From: Homarus americanus
Taxonomy: Eukaryota; Arthropoda; Malacostraca; Decapoda; Nephropidae
NCBI RefSeq assembly: GCF_018991925.1
Contig: NW_024748870.1
Coordinates: 5,571,193-5,635,192, forward strand
Direction of reading: 5' to 3'
Length of the DNA stretch: 64,000 bases
Shown here piece after piece: positions 1-19,363 of the stretch (the stretch's first letter is position 1; every line of letters begins with the position of its first letter). The notes below the pieces were generated by a model. That model worked only from the letters and a program-made list of their open reading frames with translations. It did no database searches and was not told the origin of the DNA. Position numbers and translations under genes: made by a program.

Positions 1-20
1 CACACACACACATACACACA
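1..20. repeat. (CA)n microsatellite, cut by window edge
   Basis: CA dinucleotides with one T interruption at the very start; the array presumably continues to the left. Confidence 0.8.
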
Positions 21-122
21 AATATTTTAGAAATAAGTAAAGCCAACCACATTTATTTATAAATAATTTGTCTACTTGAGTGTAAAATTAAGTAAACACA
101 CATGATTACATAACATTAAAAA

Positions 123-247
<125 letters not shown>

Positions 248-942
248 CAGTACAGTACATACACCCTTACTTAGAGCCAAATATTCATACATACAGTAAA
301 CCGTGTGATGTACGTATATCATTACCACACACTGTTCCTCTCCCTGAATATGACTGACTCCTTCCTTTCAGGCTAGCTCCGCGGATTTAAATTCCAAATT
401 AGATGACGGAAAATCTTTAATTTCATTTATGATTTAACTCGGAGATTTACGTCTGAGTTGAAATCTCTTTTGATTTAAATCGCTCACATAAACTGCTCAG
501 TCAATCCTACGGTAAGTGAGGACCGACTCGACGCTAGTTGGGGACAAACACTAGGTAATCGGTGAAGCTTTGGTAAAAAAACAAAAACAAAAAACACGAT
601 ATTTGCAGAAACTGATTAATGGATTATAAAAGAAGTTGATTATATTTCATATTTTTATGCAGAAGTTGGTGTGACGCTGGTAATTCCTTTCAGCTCTTAA
701 GATGTATTATCCAGCACTAGAAGGGTATTGCTGATCCCAGTATGATATTCTAAAGCAAATATAAAGGCAACCTTGAAACACATTATGGACAGGAGATCAA
801 GCTTAAGTAACATAATGATAGTTTATTCATTCACAATAGTACCAGTGTAACAGTAGTGGTACTGCTAAAAATAATTGTCATAAAATGATAGTAATGCTAT
901 CTATTTCATTGGAATATTAATATTGCTAAAAAAATATACATG

Positions 943-943
<1 letters not shown>
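248..943. other. AT-rich spacer, nothing recognised
   Basis: Unique-looking AT-rich DNA with no open frame of coding character, no tRNA-like fold and no repeat that I can see. Confidence 0.6.

Positions 944-999
<56 letters not shown>
944..999. repeat. (AAT)n microsatellite
   Basis: About 18 uninterrupted TAA/AAT triplets. Confidence 0.95.
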
Positions 1000-1001
<2 letters not shown>

Positions 1002-1393
1002 CTATAGAATGATCTTTCATCATTACAAAATGTTCACTAGCCTCTTCACGTTTCCTCCTATTCTATATTTCTATTCGATATTTTCTTGAAACATTACAAC
1101 ACAAGAGCGATATATAATTTATGTATAACAAAAATATATATGAATAAAGATGAATATATTAGACTCTTCTAAAGCCATATTACAGGTATAGTCTTGGTTA
1201 GTTTCCAATTGTTTCCATGTGGATAAGGTAATGTGATATGGTAATGTACATTGGCTCGGGGTAGTGCAATATTATTGTTTGAGATATCTGTACCAGCCTT
1301 TGGACGTGAACCTGCAACTCTCCTGACGAGGTTTACTTTTTGTGGTGGTGGGGAGGGGGGATAGGGGAATTTAATCGAGTGAAATTACAAATT
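1000..1393. other. AT-rich spacer, nothing recognised
   Basis: AT-rich; a short G-rich patch (1342-1365) precedes the next triplet array. No gene seen. Confidence 0.6.
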
Positions 1394-1591
<198 letters not shown>

Positions 1592-2332
1592 CATTTTTAT
1601 TTTTTTTTTTTAATGTTGTTATTAAAAATTTTGTTATTATTACAGTAGCAATAACCATGATTGAGTGCCCAAAGGTCAGTTATATAGCACACACAAATAA
1701 AAAACAGATGCTGTAGACTGCATACGAGTTAAAATTCAAATGGCAAAGCATATGAAGAGAACTGTCATAGGAATTCTCGAATTTCTGGTACATAATATTG
1801 AAGCCCTGATTGAGTGATTGGCTGCTTCCTTTTTCACATTACCGATCGACAATGAGTCTCCAGAGGGGAGAACTCTCTCTCTGTAAAATCCAATTCCCAA
1901 ACTTTGTACCGAAAAATTAATATTTAATCTTCCCAGCGGTAAAACTTTCTTTGGGTTGAAATTACTCCTTTTTTTCTCTCTCCCTCTCCAGTATTAAACA
2001 ACGCCACGTAGGCTCATAAAACAAAACAAAGTAATTAAATCAGATTAATCTACAATCCCGACAAAGATAGACTCAGGGAAAAATGTGAGCCTCTGTTCCT
2101 AATGTGACCTGTGTTTCCTACATATAAGGGCCAAAATTCCCTGCTGTACGTTAGGTGGTCGTTGCCACAATATTTTCTTTCTAACATCAATTGCCAAGAT
2201 GAACTTTTTGGCCATTAGGAAATTTGTTAAGTGTTGCCTGCGGGTGTGAAGAATGGTGGAGGTGAGGGAAAAACGAAGGGTGTTAAAAGTAAGAAATTAG
2301 ATGGGTGAAAGGGAGGAGAAGGAGACAGAGAG
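1592..2332. other. AT-rich spacer
   Basis: T-rich at the start, CT-rich near 1970-1990, purine-rich from about 2240. No coding signal. Confidence 0.55.
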
Positions 2333-2485
2333 AAAAGTGAAGAATGGGGCAGTAAACGGTGTGAATGGGGGAAAAGTGAAGATTGCCAGAGTAAAGGTGT
2401 GGGAGAGGGAAAAACCAAGAACGGACCGTGGAAGGTGTTAAGTAGACAAAAGTGAGGAATGAAAAGTGGGAATTCAGGAAAAGTA
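2333..2485. repeat. Decayed ~38-bp minisatellite, purine-rich
   Basis: Units starting AAAAGTGAAG or a variant begin at 2333, 2372, 2410 and 2448, a spacing of 39, 38 and 38 bp. The units share the G-rich second half (...GGTGTGAATGGGG-like). Purine-rich DNA from 2240 may be older units of the same array. Confidence 0.6.
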
Positions 2486-2751
2486 TATTAATTTAAGAGG
2501 ACTAATTTACAATTTATCCAGCAGTCCACGGTCTGGCTTCGTGATTAACATCAGAAACACGACGATTTTGACCGGTATAAAATGTATTGCAATTTGACTA
2601 ATTGTGAGTCAAATGACAATATTTATATAAGATATATGAATGACAGTAAACTACATACACCATGCAACAATTATGGAACAAAACTAAGAAAACATACTTA
2701 TGCTACGATATATAATAAAATAAAAATATTTTTATCATAAGAAAATGTAAA

Positions 2752-2783
<32 letters not shown>

Positions 2784-2794
2784 CTTATGATACT
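2486..2794. other. Spacer with a (CT)n(GT)n tract
   Basis: AT-rich; holds a compound (CT)n(GT)n tract at 2753-2783. No gene seen. Confidence 0.6.
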
Positions 2795-3620
2795 AGTAAT
2801 AGCAGCAGCAGTAGTGACTATACTTCAAATACCATGAATTACACCTTAAGCCGTTGTAACATTATAAGGAAAATTAATAGTAGAAGTATTTCTAATTATA
2901 GTAGTAGCATCAGTAGCAGTAATCTTCAGTAATAGCATGATAATTGGTTGTTTGTGTTAGTAGTAGTACAGGGTAGTATTGGCTACAGCTAGAAGAGTGT
3001 CGGCTGCTCACGGTAGTGGTACTGTTAATAGTAGTAGTAGTAGTAATAGTAGTAGTAGTGTTAGTGATAGTAATGGGGTTAGTAGTAGGTGGTGATGGTG
3101 ATAGTAGTAGCAGTGCCGTATTAATATTAGTACAGATGATGGTAGTGTTAATGATGGTAATGGCTGTTGTAGTAATAAGGAAGGCGTCTGTAAGAATGGT
3201 TAGTAGGATATTGGTGGTGATGGTAATAGTGATGGTGGTTGTATTCATAGTGACGACCATGGACAGTGTCGTTGGTTATCGTGCTGACATTAACAAAAAC
3301 CAAAATAACTTTCATTACAGATGCAATCCAAGTTATAGTATTTGTAGCAGTATCAGAAGGAGTAACTATATCCATTGTACTATAGAAATTGCTATAAGAG
3401 GAGAATTTCATCCATCTGCTGTAGAAACTGAGTTAGTATTTGTAGCACTGGTATAGTATGTTCTAATTTGGTGGTTCTGGTATTAATTTAGTAACATAGT
3501 TAGTCACTGAGTCTTGGTTACATGAGGTGTGACGGTGGCAACCATTATTTGTAGATGAAGTTCCAGTAGGTAGTAGAAGAGGATTGATGGCTGTAATAGG
3601 TTTGGTGTTGAAAGTTTTAA
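2795..3620. repeat. Cryptic triplet DNA (AGT/GGT/GAT-rich)
   Basis: About 800 bp of decayed trinucleotide DNA in which GTA, GTT, GGT and GAT triplets alternate, densest at 3013-3260. Long open frames on both strands (Val-rich on +, Thr/Ile-rich on -) arise because the triplet bias avoids stop codons. No domain is recognisable. Confidence 0.7.
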
Positions 3621-3778
3621 TATCTGGAGGGGGAGACATTAAGCTAAGGTAGGTCTTATATCTCCAGGTCATAACCACAGAAGATGCCATTTATAAAAGA
3701 GTAATTGAATCTATTGTTTTTCTTTTACGGTTGACTTACTATTATAAATGAAATAAAAGAAATGAGTAAGTGTTCATC

Positions 3779-3802
3779 TTTTTTTTTTGGGGGGGGGGGG
3801 GG
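3779..3802. repeat. T10-G14 homopolymer junction
   Basis: Ten T followed by fourteen G. It is the longest G run in the window; run length in such tracts is often uncertain in assemblies. Confidence 0.9.
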
Positions 3803-6863
<3,061 letters not shown>

Positions 6864-7042
6864 ACATCCCAGGTTATTTCGCCTTAAGATTAACATTACC
6901 CTAATGACTATCTAACCTAACCTAAACTAACCTAATCTACCAAAAATTAGTCAAATCGAACCATATCAACTTTTACCTAACTTAAATTAACCCCCCAGGT
7001 AGCGTTAGGAAGTTTTATCATCAGGTGAAATAAGCTGGGTGT
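6864..7042. repeat. TAACC-rich patch flanked by imperfect inverted repeats
   Basis: The left end (6864-6890) and right end (7017-7042) are inverted copies matching at about 22 of 27 positions, sharing the core AGG(T/C)GAAATAA(C/G)CTGGG. Between them lie CTAACCTAACC words (6910-6940 and 6975-6992). It could be a small non-autonomous element carrying telomere-like sequence, or a chance pairing. Confidence 0.45.
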
Positions 7043-7476
7043 AGGAGCTAATCTTCAGTTTCATCAGTAAATTTTCCTCGGGGTAATAAGCGCCTCAGGA
7101 TATGAACACTGCACTGTGAAAAGAACACTCGATGCTGTATTACAGTATAACCACACGGTAAAAATAGCATTTCAACTTATAATCTTGGTATGGTGGAAAT
7201 AATCACTCCGTTTGTATTTTACTGAGTAACATATAAGACGACTAACGTTTACAATATAATGATGTATGTTGTTCATGCAACAATATTAAGATAAGAGGAT
7301 CTGTTGTAGAGTAAGATGATTCTGCTATCTATATAAAGTATTACGAAGAACTCAATAATTTTGATAAACCGAAAAGACATATTTGCCAGGAGTACTCAGA
7401 GTTGTGAAAAGAAAATACATTTAAGTAGACGATAACTAAACAAGAAGACTTATACAAGGACACCATTAATTACTTT

Positions 7477-7479
<3 letters not shown>
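7043..7479. other. AT-rich spacer, nothing recognised
   Basis: No gene or repeat seen. Confidence 0.6.
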
Positions 7480-7522
<43 letters not shown>

Positions 7523-7526
7523 TGTA
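7480..7526. repeat. (GT)n microsatellite
   Basis: About 20 TG dinucleotides, with one interruption near the right end. Confidence 0.95.
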
Positions 7527-8216
7527 GTTCCTCTATCATATTGATAATATAAACAAGGTCTTTAAAATTAACGAAAACCTTGCATTCAGAAAATACGATT
7601 TGTTTTCCTTTTTCGGCTGTGCTACAAATATCATAAATCTTTTTAATCAAATGACCTTGATAGTATTGGTTGTATCATTCCTCATCTTTAACATAGAAAT
7701 AATTGCGATTTAACCTTAAAGTCTGACATTATGTAATATTTTTACTTTAATTGAGTGAATCAAATTTCCTTCCCTGTGAACAGGTGTTGCCAAAGGTGTG
7801 ATACCAGTTTATCAACGACACTTTCTGCAAGTTAGTTTTGAGACTGTCTGTTAGCCAAGTATGAGCATATAAATAACGACGTAAGTACTATTGAAATTCA
7901 CTGTGATATTAAATCCATGCCACAAATAGGAATCGATTCTGAATTTCAGTTATAATGAATACTGTAACATTTCGAGAGAGACACAGGAAATTAATGACAT
8001 AAATAACAGCATAACGAGTCGTGAACGCCTTATGATCAAGCATCTCTTTCATCACTCACATTTTTAAGAGGATTCATCGCTTTAAAGCAATTGCCATTCC
8101 CTGTAAAGTTCGTATTTTTAAATTCCAGGGAAATCTGAAAGTGTTTAGTACACTTCTCAGTATGGGAGGCGTTGGAATTATCTTTTTATATTTAGGTGCC
8201 TGTTATTGTATGCCTA

Positions 8217-8217
<1 letters not shown>
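7527..8217. other. AT-rich spacer, nothing recognised
   Basis: No coding or repeat signal. Confidence 0.6.
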
Positions 8218-8292
<75 letters not shown>

Positions 8293-8398
8293 GTTATTAT
8301 TATTTTTATTATTGTTGTTCTTGTTGTTGTTGTTCTTGTTATTGTTATTGTTGTTCTTGTTGTTGTTCTTGTTCTTATTTTTCTTGTTGTTCTTGTTC
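8218..8398. repeat. (ATT)n passing into (TTG/TTC)n
   Basis: About 75 bp of pure ATT followed by 105 bp of interspersed TTG, TTC and TTA triplets, a decaying edge. The poly-Leu, poly-Tyr/Cys and poly-Asn frames are repeat artefacts. Confidence 0.95.
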
Positions 8399-9769
8399 AT
8401 GTTCTTATATAGGCCTTTAGTCGTATATCAGCACGACAACAGCACATTCATACGTCAAGTTGATTGACTGAAAGCTTCAGCAACAATTTTCGATTTACTG
8501 CTTTGATTTAAACGAATTGAAGTGACATTTCAGAATTTTTCAGAAGGTGTCTAATTGTTTTGGTTTGGGGAATTGCTTTCGGTTTATGAAAATTACAGTG
8601 ATGCTTAAATATTGTCTCTGGCATACTCATTGAACAAAACTATTCCAGTTAATGAAAAACAAAACTCAATCATCATGTATACTTGGCGATCCAGGTTTCC
8701 TTCAGTGAAACTCACTTGAAGAAGGCGTACGGTCGTGATCTTTTATGAACGAAAATGGTGTAAAATTAAAAAAAAATCCAAGGAAACACTGACGCGATGA
8801 ATGAAGAAATTCGTCATACACTATCGCAGGAGACAGTGATACACAATCACACGAAAAAGGCAAAATTTTCAAGTATTCAATGACTTTATTGAATATAAAA
8901 TAATTTGGGGAAAATATACAAGGAAGATATATTTTTTTCTAAATTACTGTATGCACTGCTATGAAAGTTGGTTTAATGATAAATGGTAGTTAGGAGCGGT
9001 AGCATGTTGTTGTTTGATGAAGAAGACATTGGTGATGTGGAGCCAAAAGTTGCTTGAGTCCTAAAACTTGGTCATGACTGTGACTAATTTAGATCAGAAG
9101 TAGAAAACACATACTTTAGCACAGAGCAGTGTAGTGATAACTTTTTATCGTTTTACTTGAGACCCAAAGAATAAAAATCCACAAAGATTACGAATTTTCT
9201 TTTCACTTGTTTTTTTTTAACATATTAATCAGATATTTGTTATCTATTGCATTTAGGATCTTACAGTTCAATCAATATATATACAGTATATATAATTTTG
9301 CATGAAGCGGCAGTAAAGTCAACGAAACGAAAGTGACGTCATAGAACCAGAAGTTGCATATTTCTTGGGAAATAAATAAAGTTAAAAAACTAAATTTCCT
9401 TCTTATGGCTGAATAATAAATAAAGTTTGCGCTTATTCAAGTTATTATCTGTTAACTGCTCTGTCTTTTCTCTTACCTGGTATTAATGCATATAATGGTA
9501 TTTCTTCAAATGATAGTAATTATTTCTTCTAGCTAAGCACTTCACGTCTTACATGCTACTGTAATGCAATCCTTTCGTGATCCCATACCAATGGATGTTA
9601 TCGTTTGTTGCAGTGGTTATAACGTGTTCTTGGCTTTCATCCTGTTTTTAGTGATTGTGGCAACCGTTTACCTAAGAGTTATTGCCCTTCCTCATCCGTC
9701 CCCAAGTGATGGTCATTTCAAGGAGGGGCATCATGGAATCCTTCATAATGGTCAAAATTTCAGACTTAA
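8399..9769. other. AT-rich spacer with one short hydrophobic open frame
   Basis: Largely featureless. At 9564-9760 a plus-strand frame of about 65 codons contains a strongly hydrophobic stretch (FLAFILFLVIVATVYL) before it runs into an (AAT)n array. It has no splice context or similarity I recognise; it may be chance. Confidence 0.4.
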
Positions 9770-9957
<188 letters not shown>

Positions 9958-11460
9958 TGCTTTGTTACACTGTTATTAGATATCACTATTAATAAAAAAA
10001 ATTATTATTATTAATTTCATTATAAATTATTATATTTTTTATCATTAAACATTACTACTGATGCTACTAATGTTAATACTAATAATGCTGGTTAAACTAC
10101 TACGACTGATGCTATTAACAATAAAATAATAATAATACTGTAATTATTATTATTATTAATTGTAAACAGAACCGCTGCTGCATAAGACCATAAGCGTTGA
10201 AAAATAATATTTATCGTGGAGGTAACTTTATTTAACGAATAATTTTTCTGTTATTTAATATTGCATTCTATCCGGTTCAGAGTATTAAATGAAGGCTATT
10301 AAGATTCTGTAAATGTTTTAACGTCAGCCGATTCCAAGTTCCTGTCATGAAATTTGACATGTATGCTGATACCGGCTTGCGATATTTTGAGTTACTGCCA
10401 ATTTACGACAAGGAAAAAAAAATATATATATATACAGTACATGTATCTGAGAACTGTTTTTAGGAAGGGTAAAATAAATGAGAGAAATATATTGTTCTTA
10501 TTGGTTATCATGTAAAGTGTCATTTGTTAAAAGGGAAAACATATTATTTAAAACTGTAATTTATTTGAATTTGACTCAATAATTTTCAAAACTGACGACC
10601 TATTCCCTTGAAATATAGATTATTTAATAATGGTGAGCTTAAAAAATATAATTACATAACAAAAAACTTTAGTATTTCCGATTGGAAAGAGAAAAGTAAA
10701 TGTTTGTACAATGTATTCAGCTATAATATTTGTTGTCTAATTATTCCATTATATTTACCATAACACGAAGAAGAATTGTTAAGACTGTGAAGCAGAAGGA
10801 TACATTTCTTGTTTACTATTTGTGAGTTAATGTCGCTTCCTCACTTTTGTTCATTGTTAACGTCATGGCCCACAATTTTTTGTTTCCTTTTTTAAGTCAA
10901 CTATTTCGTTAATATTTATTTTTCACGCGGGTATCACACAATAAATTAGGAAATGTTTGGGCATGTGGAGCCACATCCGACATATACGTTAGACCTCTGG
11001 CAAAAATTAAAGTCATTATAAGAGCAGTTTCCAGTGGATTTTTACCCCCGTTTCAGCACTTACTGCTAAAAATAGACCACCCATTCAGCAAAATGAGTTT
11101 GAAACTTTGTGAAAATTCTAGTTGAAGCCTACCATTATCATTATTCCCAACTTTTGCATGGGATGCTTCTTGGGTGTGACCACAGCTGGACTTGGTGATG
11201 AGGGGAGAAGGTTGCAATGTTCACCACAAAACAGGATGAACCATTACTCTTGACCCCAACAAGAAAACTACTACTGAAAGTACACCAAGGACTCTCAATT
11301 TTTTTTAAGATAATTACATAATATGTTTTTACGATTTGTAGTTATAATTAATATTCACTTACGTGTGTATATAGTCAAATGTTCTTATACATTTAATCTA
11401 ATGTTAGGGTTTACTTTGTGTGGGAGTTCGAATTTTTCATATGGATAATTGCATGATATA

Positions 11461-11464
<4 letters not shown>
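9958..11464. other. AT-rich spacer
   Basis: Degenerate ATT/AAT triplets continue to about 10,160; beyond that no repeat, RNA gene or coding segment is seen. Confidence 0.6.

Positions 11465-11503
<39 letters not shown>
11465..11503. repeat. (GT)n microsatellite
   Basis: About 19 GT units. Confidence 0.95.
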
Positions 11504-11506
<3 letters not shown>

Positions 11507-11689
11507 GATGTTTGTGCATGTTTTAATCCAAGGCCTAGGAAGGTGCACATGTCTCTTCATCCACCTCGGTATATCACAGGACCCAGCAGGTCGTGTCAGC
11601 TAGAATATGCTAATACAACTCTCATATAAAGCTGCAAGAAACGTTAATAGATTAATGGCCTGGTTACATCCTCGTCCATTAAATCAAAT

Positions 11690-11693
<4 letters not shown>

Positions 11694-11726
<33 letters not shown>

Positions 11727-11765
11727 AACACAAAGAAGTAGAAAGAGAAAGAGAAAGAGAATCAG
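11694..11765. repeat. (AG)n and GA-rich tail
   Basis: Fifteen AG units to 11,723, then AGAAAGAG-type purine DNA to about 11,765. Confidence 0.9.
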
Positions 11766-14123
11766 TGAAAAAGACTGACAGAGAAAGACAGTGATACGTC
11801 AAATTTCCACAGTCCTTTTTTTATAATGATGTGGGGAGATCATTGCATAAAAAGAAATGGCACTATATGGAATAATTCATTATTCATGCAAATTTTAAAA
11901 TCCACAAAAAACATTACTATAAAAATCAAGTTCTTATCGCATTATTGTTGAATGAATTTGTATAGAGTAACACGATTTTTGATTATCATTATAATTTTTT
12001 ATATTTCAAATGCTTAAAATACTCTGACGCGAGGGGAAAAATATCATGAATCACGATTATGTAAAATATGTTATTCTTCACAACACAATTATTGACTTGT
12101 ACTTGAAGAAATGTCAGTGTCCTTCATGATTGAAGTGGATGTTATTCAATAATTTTGTAAAAGGTGTAGAGATAACATGCTAGAATACTCTTCACTTTTC
12201 TAATAGAATGAGTTGATCGAATTTATTTTTCTTAGGGCCGAAGGAGTTTCAACTGTTCTTGACTATTAGTATTTTTTTTCATTAATTCTTGAGAATATAA
12301 AATTTAATATCAGGAAGGGGTAAGAAACGATGACATGTATGGGAAGTTTGAAATGATAGGGGAGGTAAAGGCATAAATTGTGGAGTGGTGGAGAGAGGAT
12401 TGGTGAGGTAATACGAACATTTGAGAAGGATGGAGGAGGAGAGGATAGTATAGAGGAAATGTAGCAAGTGTGCTGGGTAAAGAGAGACCACCTCCATCGT
12501 GGGGGGAGGGGGGACGGGGTGGAAGGGTGGGGAAATAATACATGCATGAGAAAACAGACGAGGGAATAATAGGAACTGAAAAGGTAAAGGAGGCAAGTAG
12601 TGAGAGTGTAGTCAGGAGGCTTTTCTGTTTTGGCCACCCAGAAGCCGTCTCGTGAATTAAACATAGTATGCTATAAGATGTATATTATTTACAAATGGAG
12701 ATTTTTAATGACCCAGTAATTTTACCACGTGGCCTAATGAACAAAAATATGCAACTGTATATGTTCACACGTTGCATTTGGTAATTAGCGCCAATTAAAG
12801 TGTCTAACATAAGGGCTCGAAAAGAAGAATATTGACCATTTACTTAAGTGAACACAGCTATGAGTTAATTATCAGAATGAATGATAACTTCGAACGAGTC
12901 CGTAAGATGAATTACAGTGTGGTGTAGTGGACAGAGTTGTACATAGTCAGTCAGCTAGTTCGTTTTATATATCTTACATATTTATATAAAGTAATGGTAA
13001 ATAAAAACATTAGGACTTTAGTCTCCTAGAGAAGTTGACCTGTAAGTCGTGATTTACTGTCCAGTCTCTTACAGTTTTCATTACTACAGCTGATATACTG
13101 TACTTTACAAATTGACATTGATCAATTCATATTCATATGCATGACTCATCAACGTTGCTTTGCATATTGATAAGAATTATCACTACAGTAAATTTTTATC
13201 ACCTGTAACAGTTTTAACTCAATATCTCATAAACCTATTTGCCAGTGACTTAGAGCTCGTCCTCATCGTGCTAGAGATTAGAGTGTAAATAAATCACAGC
13301 CATAAGCTCACTGTAGGAAGCTGTAAAAATTGATCCCCTGGACGCAAAACACTATAAAGGGAAGGTTTATCTCAGATCCTTAATTGCTAGCAGAGGACTA
13401 AACGTTATATTCTCCTCCACTGGTCGCGCTCGTCGACCCGACTTCCTGAAGGGTGACGTAAAATTTCCCTAGACTTATTCTCGGGCGCTGAAGGGGGGAC
13501 TGCGGGATCTTGGCCTGCGTCACGATTCAACTTCGCGAGAGAAACGTATTCGTCAATATTCGAAATTATCTCTATCTTGTAGAGTAGAAAAATTAATTAC
13601 TGTCATTTAGTTGGAGCATGTATTAAAGACGAAGAATTAATTAAGAATAACTGCGATGCAAATTATTTATGATAAGGCTTAAAATTACTCACATCAGAGG
13701 AATAACTTGGACTCATGTGACTAACCACAACTGATTATATATAGAATAATAACTATGACTAATTTATATCAAACATACTATATAATACGAAAGCACATAA
13801 ATAAACATAAGTAATATTCGTAGTACCACTGAGAAATAAAACAGTACAATAAGAGTAATATAATATTATATTATAAAAACGACAATAAAGCTTTAAATAA
13901 TTTTCGGAATAATTATAATATTAATGAAAATAATATAAATAATAACTGCAACATAATAATAACAATAATAATGATAACAATACAATTTTAAGAACAGCGA
14001 TGTCAATAATAATTAATAATGGTGTAACGTATGAAAATAATAATAATAATGAGTATAATAATCGCATCATTAACGATGGCATCAATAATATTGATAGCCA
14101 ATAAAAATATAATAAAAGATAAA
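11766..14123. other. AT-rich spacer with a purine-rich and a GC-richer patch
   Basis: 12,300-12,610 is strongly purine-rich on + (GGAGG, GAGAGG, G-runs); the Pro/Ser/Phe-rich frames on the minus strand reflect that bias. 13,420-13,550 is GC-richer with several CpGs and no recognisable product. 13,800-14,120 is cryptic TAA-rich DNA. Confidence 0.5.
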
Positions 14124-14370
<247 letters not shown>

Positions 14371-15220
14371 GCTTGTGCCAATACAATTTACAGCAATATC
14401 AAAACTAAGGAAAATAAATGCATTGAATATGTCATTATGACTGCTAAACCTTTCTAAGGAGAGGCGTATCATGTAGCGAAACTTCATTATTCTTGGTAAC
14501 GAACCCATTACACACTAATGGGAAGCACTATATTTGGGGCCATCAACGGTATAGGAAGGTTCTTCGTGCAGTCTTATTTTTCCAGTCTCACAAAACCTAT
14601 TTGTTTTGCTTCTTCGGATAAAAGTCATCATATCAGAATTTAAAATAATGTTTTGGAACTGTTTATAAATTGTAATATCTAAAATAAGAAATAAATAAAG
14701 AAGCTCTGATTTTCCTTATATTAACCTTTTCTTATCAGATGCACAAATTCAAGATCACTAATATGAATATTCAACAATAATGATAAAATTAGTATATGGT
14801 CTTTAAGCTGTACTTAGATAAATAATACAAAAATTTAATATCGAGATAATAATGAAAGAAAATTCATATAACGCCTAAATTATTCTTGTTTATGATATTT
14901 TATAGATGTATAGAGTGAACACTCACCGATGCCATAATTATCACCAATAAATATATTGCATAATAAGGCATACAAATTTGTTTTACAGAAAAATAGTAAC
15001 TAGCGACTAGAATGTTACACACTATTGCATACCCTTATTGTACATATATATCTAAGATTTTTATTCAGACGCAGCAGTTATTTATTTTATTGTTTCAACC
15101 GTTTAGGTCTTCACTTTTCTTTAAAACACAATTCTTGCAAACCTTGAACATTCAGTCTCAAATACATATCAAGGTTAACAGCAAACAAGACTTCCTAAAA
15201 ATTCATATAATTTCAACATA

Positions 15221-15221
<1 letters not shown>
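14371..15221. other. AT-rich spacer, nothing recognised
   Basis: No coding or repeat signal beyond AT richness. Confidence 0.6.

Positions 15222-15256
<35 letters not shown>
15222..15256. repeat. (AT)n, left flank of fold-back copy A
   Basis: About 17 AT units directly abutting the fold-back element. Confidence 0.95.
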
Positions 15257-15258
<2 letters not shown>

Positions 15259-15427
15259 CCACAAGGAAACAAGAAAACACAAAGTTCCCAAGCGTTTTCA
15301 TGTAATTCAGACTGTACTCACCCCTGAAGATGTGAATTACACGAAAGCGCTTGGGAACATCGTGTTTTCTTCTTTCCTTGTGGTTATCAGCATATACCTA
15401 GATCACGCGCACCTACAGTGATTTACT

Positions 15428-15428
<1 letters not shown>
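15257..15428 (+). mobile_element. Fold-back element copy A with hammerhead-like core
   Basis: A 172-bp insert inside an (AT)n/(GT)n tract. Left arm (15257-15308) and right arm (15332-15385) are inverted copies of each other, with roughly 18 bp deleted from the left arm, so the centre is asymmetric. The complete right arm reads outward into a tail containing GTGGTTATCAG and CACGCGCACC and ends at TTTACTTG beside the microsatellite. The right arm holds, in order, CCC, CTGAAGA, T, GTG-AATTA-CAC, GAAA, GCGCTT, GGG (15321-15355), the layout of a hammerhead ribozyme. Copies B, C and D show the same sequence in the opposite orientation. Confidence 0.75.
15321..15355 (+). ncRNA. Hammerhead-ribozyme-like core (copy A)
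   Basis: Seen: stem I strand CCC (15321-15323); CTGAAGA (15324-15330), matching the hammerhead CUGANGA box; one extra T (15331); stem II GTG/CAC closing AATTA (15332-15342); GAA plus A15.1 (15343-15346); self-complementary stem III A-G-C/G-C-T (15346-15351); H17 = T (15352); stem I strand GGG (15353-15355). Predicted cleavage after 15352. Stem III has no loop, so it could only form between two copies. The extra base between A9 and stem II departs from consensus, although one viroid hammerhead naturally carries an extra base at that site. Activity is inference. Confidence 0.45.

Positions 15429-15518
<90 letters not shown>
15429..15518. repeat. (GT)n(AT)n, right flank of copy A
   Basis: Five GT units then about 40 AT units. 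Confidence 0.95.
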
Positions 15519-15521
<3 letters not shown>

Positions 15522-15683
15522 TTAGAAACTGTATTTAAATCAGCTAAGTCTGGTAAACTACATAATATTATAATTATTTATAGGTTTCCTGATAGAAAGA
15601 AGCAAGATTTTTGGCAACAAAAAGTAGTTTACAATAGTAAAGTAAGTTTCTTCGTCAGTGGTAACCTAGCTAATGATAGATAG
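15519..15683 (+). pseudogene. Short open segment, possibly a LINE ORF1 remnant
   Basis: A frame of 54 codons follows the (AT)n tract and ends at a stop at 15,681-15,683. It includes the pattern RFPDRKKQDFW ... FFVSGNLANDR, reminiscent of the RF-x-D/NR ... x-F-I/V-x-x-x-L-T motif near the end of ORF1-like proteins of some non-LTR elements. The resemblance is from memory and weak. There is no start codon outside the microsatellite and no partner reverse transcriptase nearby. Confidence 0.2.
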
Positions 15684-15847
15684 TTTAGTTATCCCGAATT
15701 GTGCAGTATAAGTTTGTTCGTGGCCTTAGTAATATTATCTGAGTTACAATGAAAGATATGATAATCTATGGCTTATGTACCTAAACAATTCCTGTTGCTA
15801 TTTAAATTTAAGCAGTAATCCTACCTACTTGATGTAACATACATACG
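15684..15847. other. AT-rich spacer
   Basis: Nothing recognised. Confidence 0.6.

Positions 15848-18862
<3,015 letters not shown>

Positions 18863-18958
<96 letters not shown>
18863..18958. repeat. (AT)n, right flank of copy B
   Basis: About 48 TA units. Confidence 0.97.
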
Positions 18959-18959
<1 letters not shown>

Positions 18960-19287
18960 TGTGGTGGATTTTAATTAGGTATAAGTACACAATAAGTAGA
19001 ATATATTTAGAAACAGTATTGTATCTGCTTGTTTCCTTTCTGTTTTATTCATTAATTTATTTATATGTGTGACACACCTTACATTATAAAGTGAGTTTCT
19101 GTGTAAAATCTTCCCAGAGAAGTATAAATAATGCAGATCTGGAAATAAAATATGTCATGCTTAGGAACTCCCTAAGGTTCTACATTACTACAACAATGAC
19201 TGAATCTGAGAAAATTTTATTTTTATAAAAGTCATCCAAAAACTTGTCTTTGGCTGTGTTATTTGTCATCGTAGTGATTAGAGCCGA

Positions 19288-19289
<2 letters not shown>
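18959..19289. other. AT-rich spacer
   Basis: Nothing recognised. Confidence 0.6.

Positions 19290-19360
<71 letters not shown>
19290..19360. repeat. (CT)n microsatellite
   Basis: About 35 CT units followed by CT-rich DNA to about 19,500. Confidence 0.97.

Positions 19361-19363
<3 letters not shown>

Noticed and set aside
3016..3456. 146-codon plus frame, Val-rich
   Set aside because: Cryptic GTA/GTT triplet DNA; composition explains the absence of stops.
11425..11445. GGGAGTTCGAATTTTTC, like a tRNA T-loop
   Set aside because: No acceptor, D-arm or anticodon stem could be placed around it.
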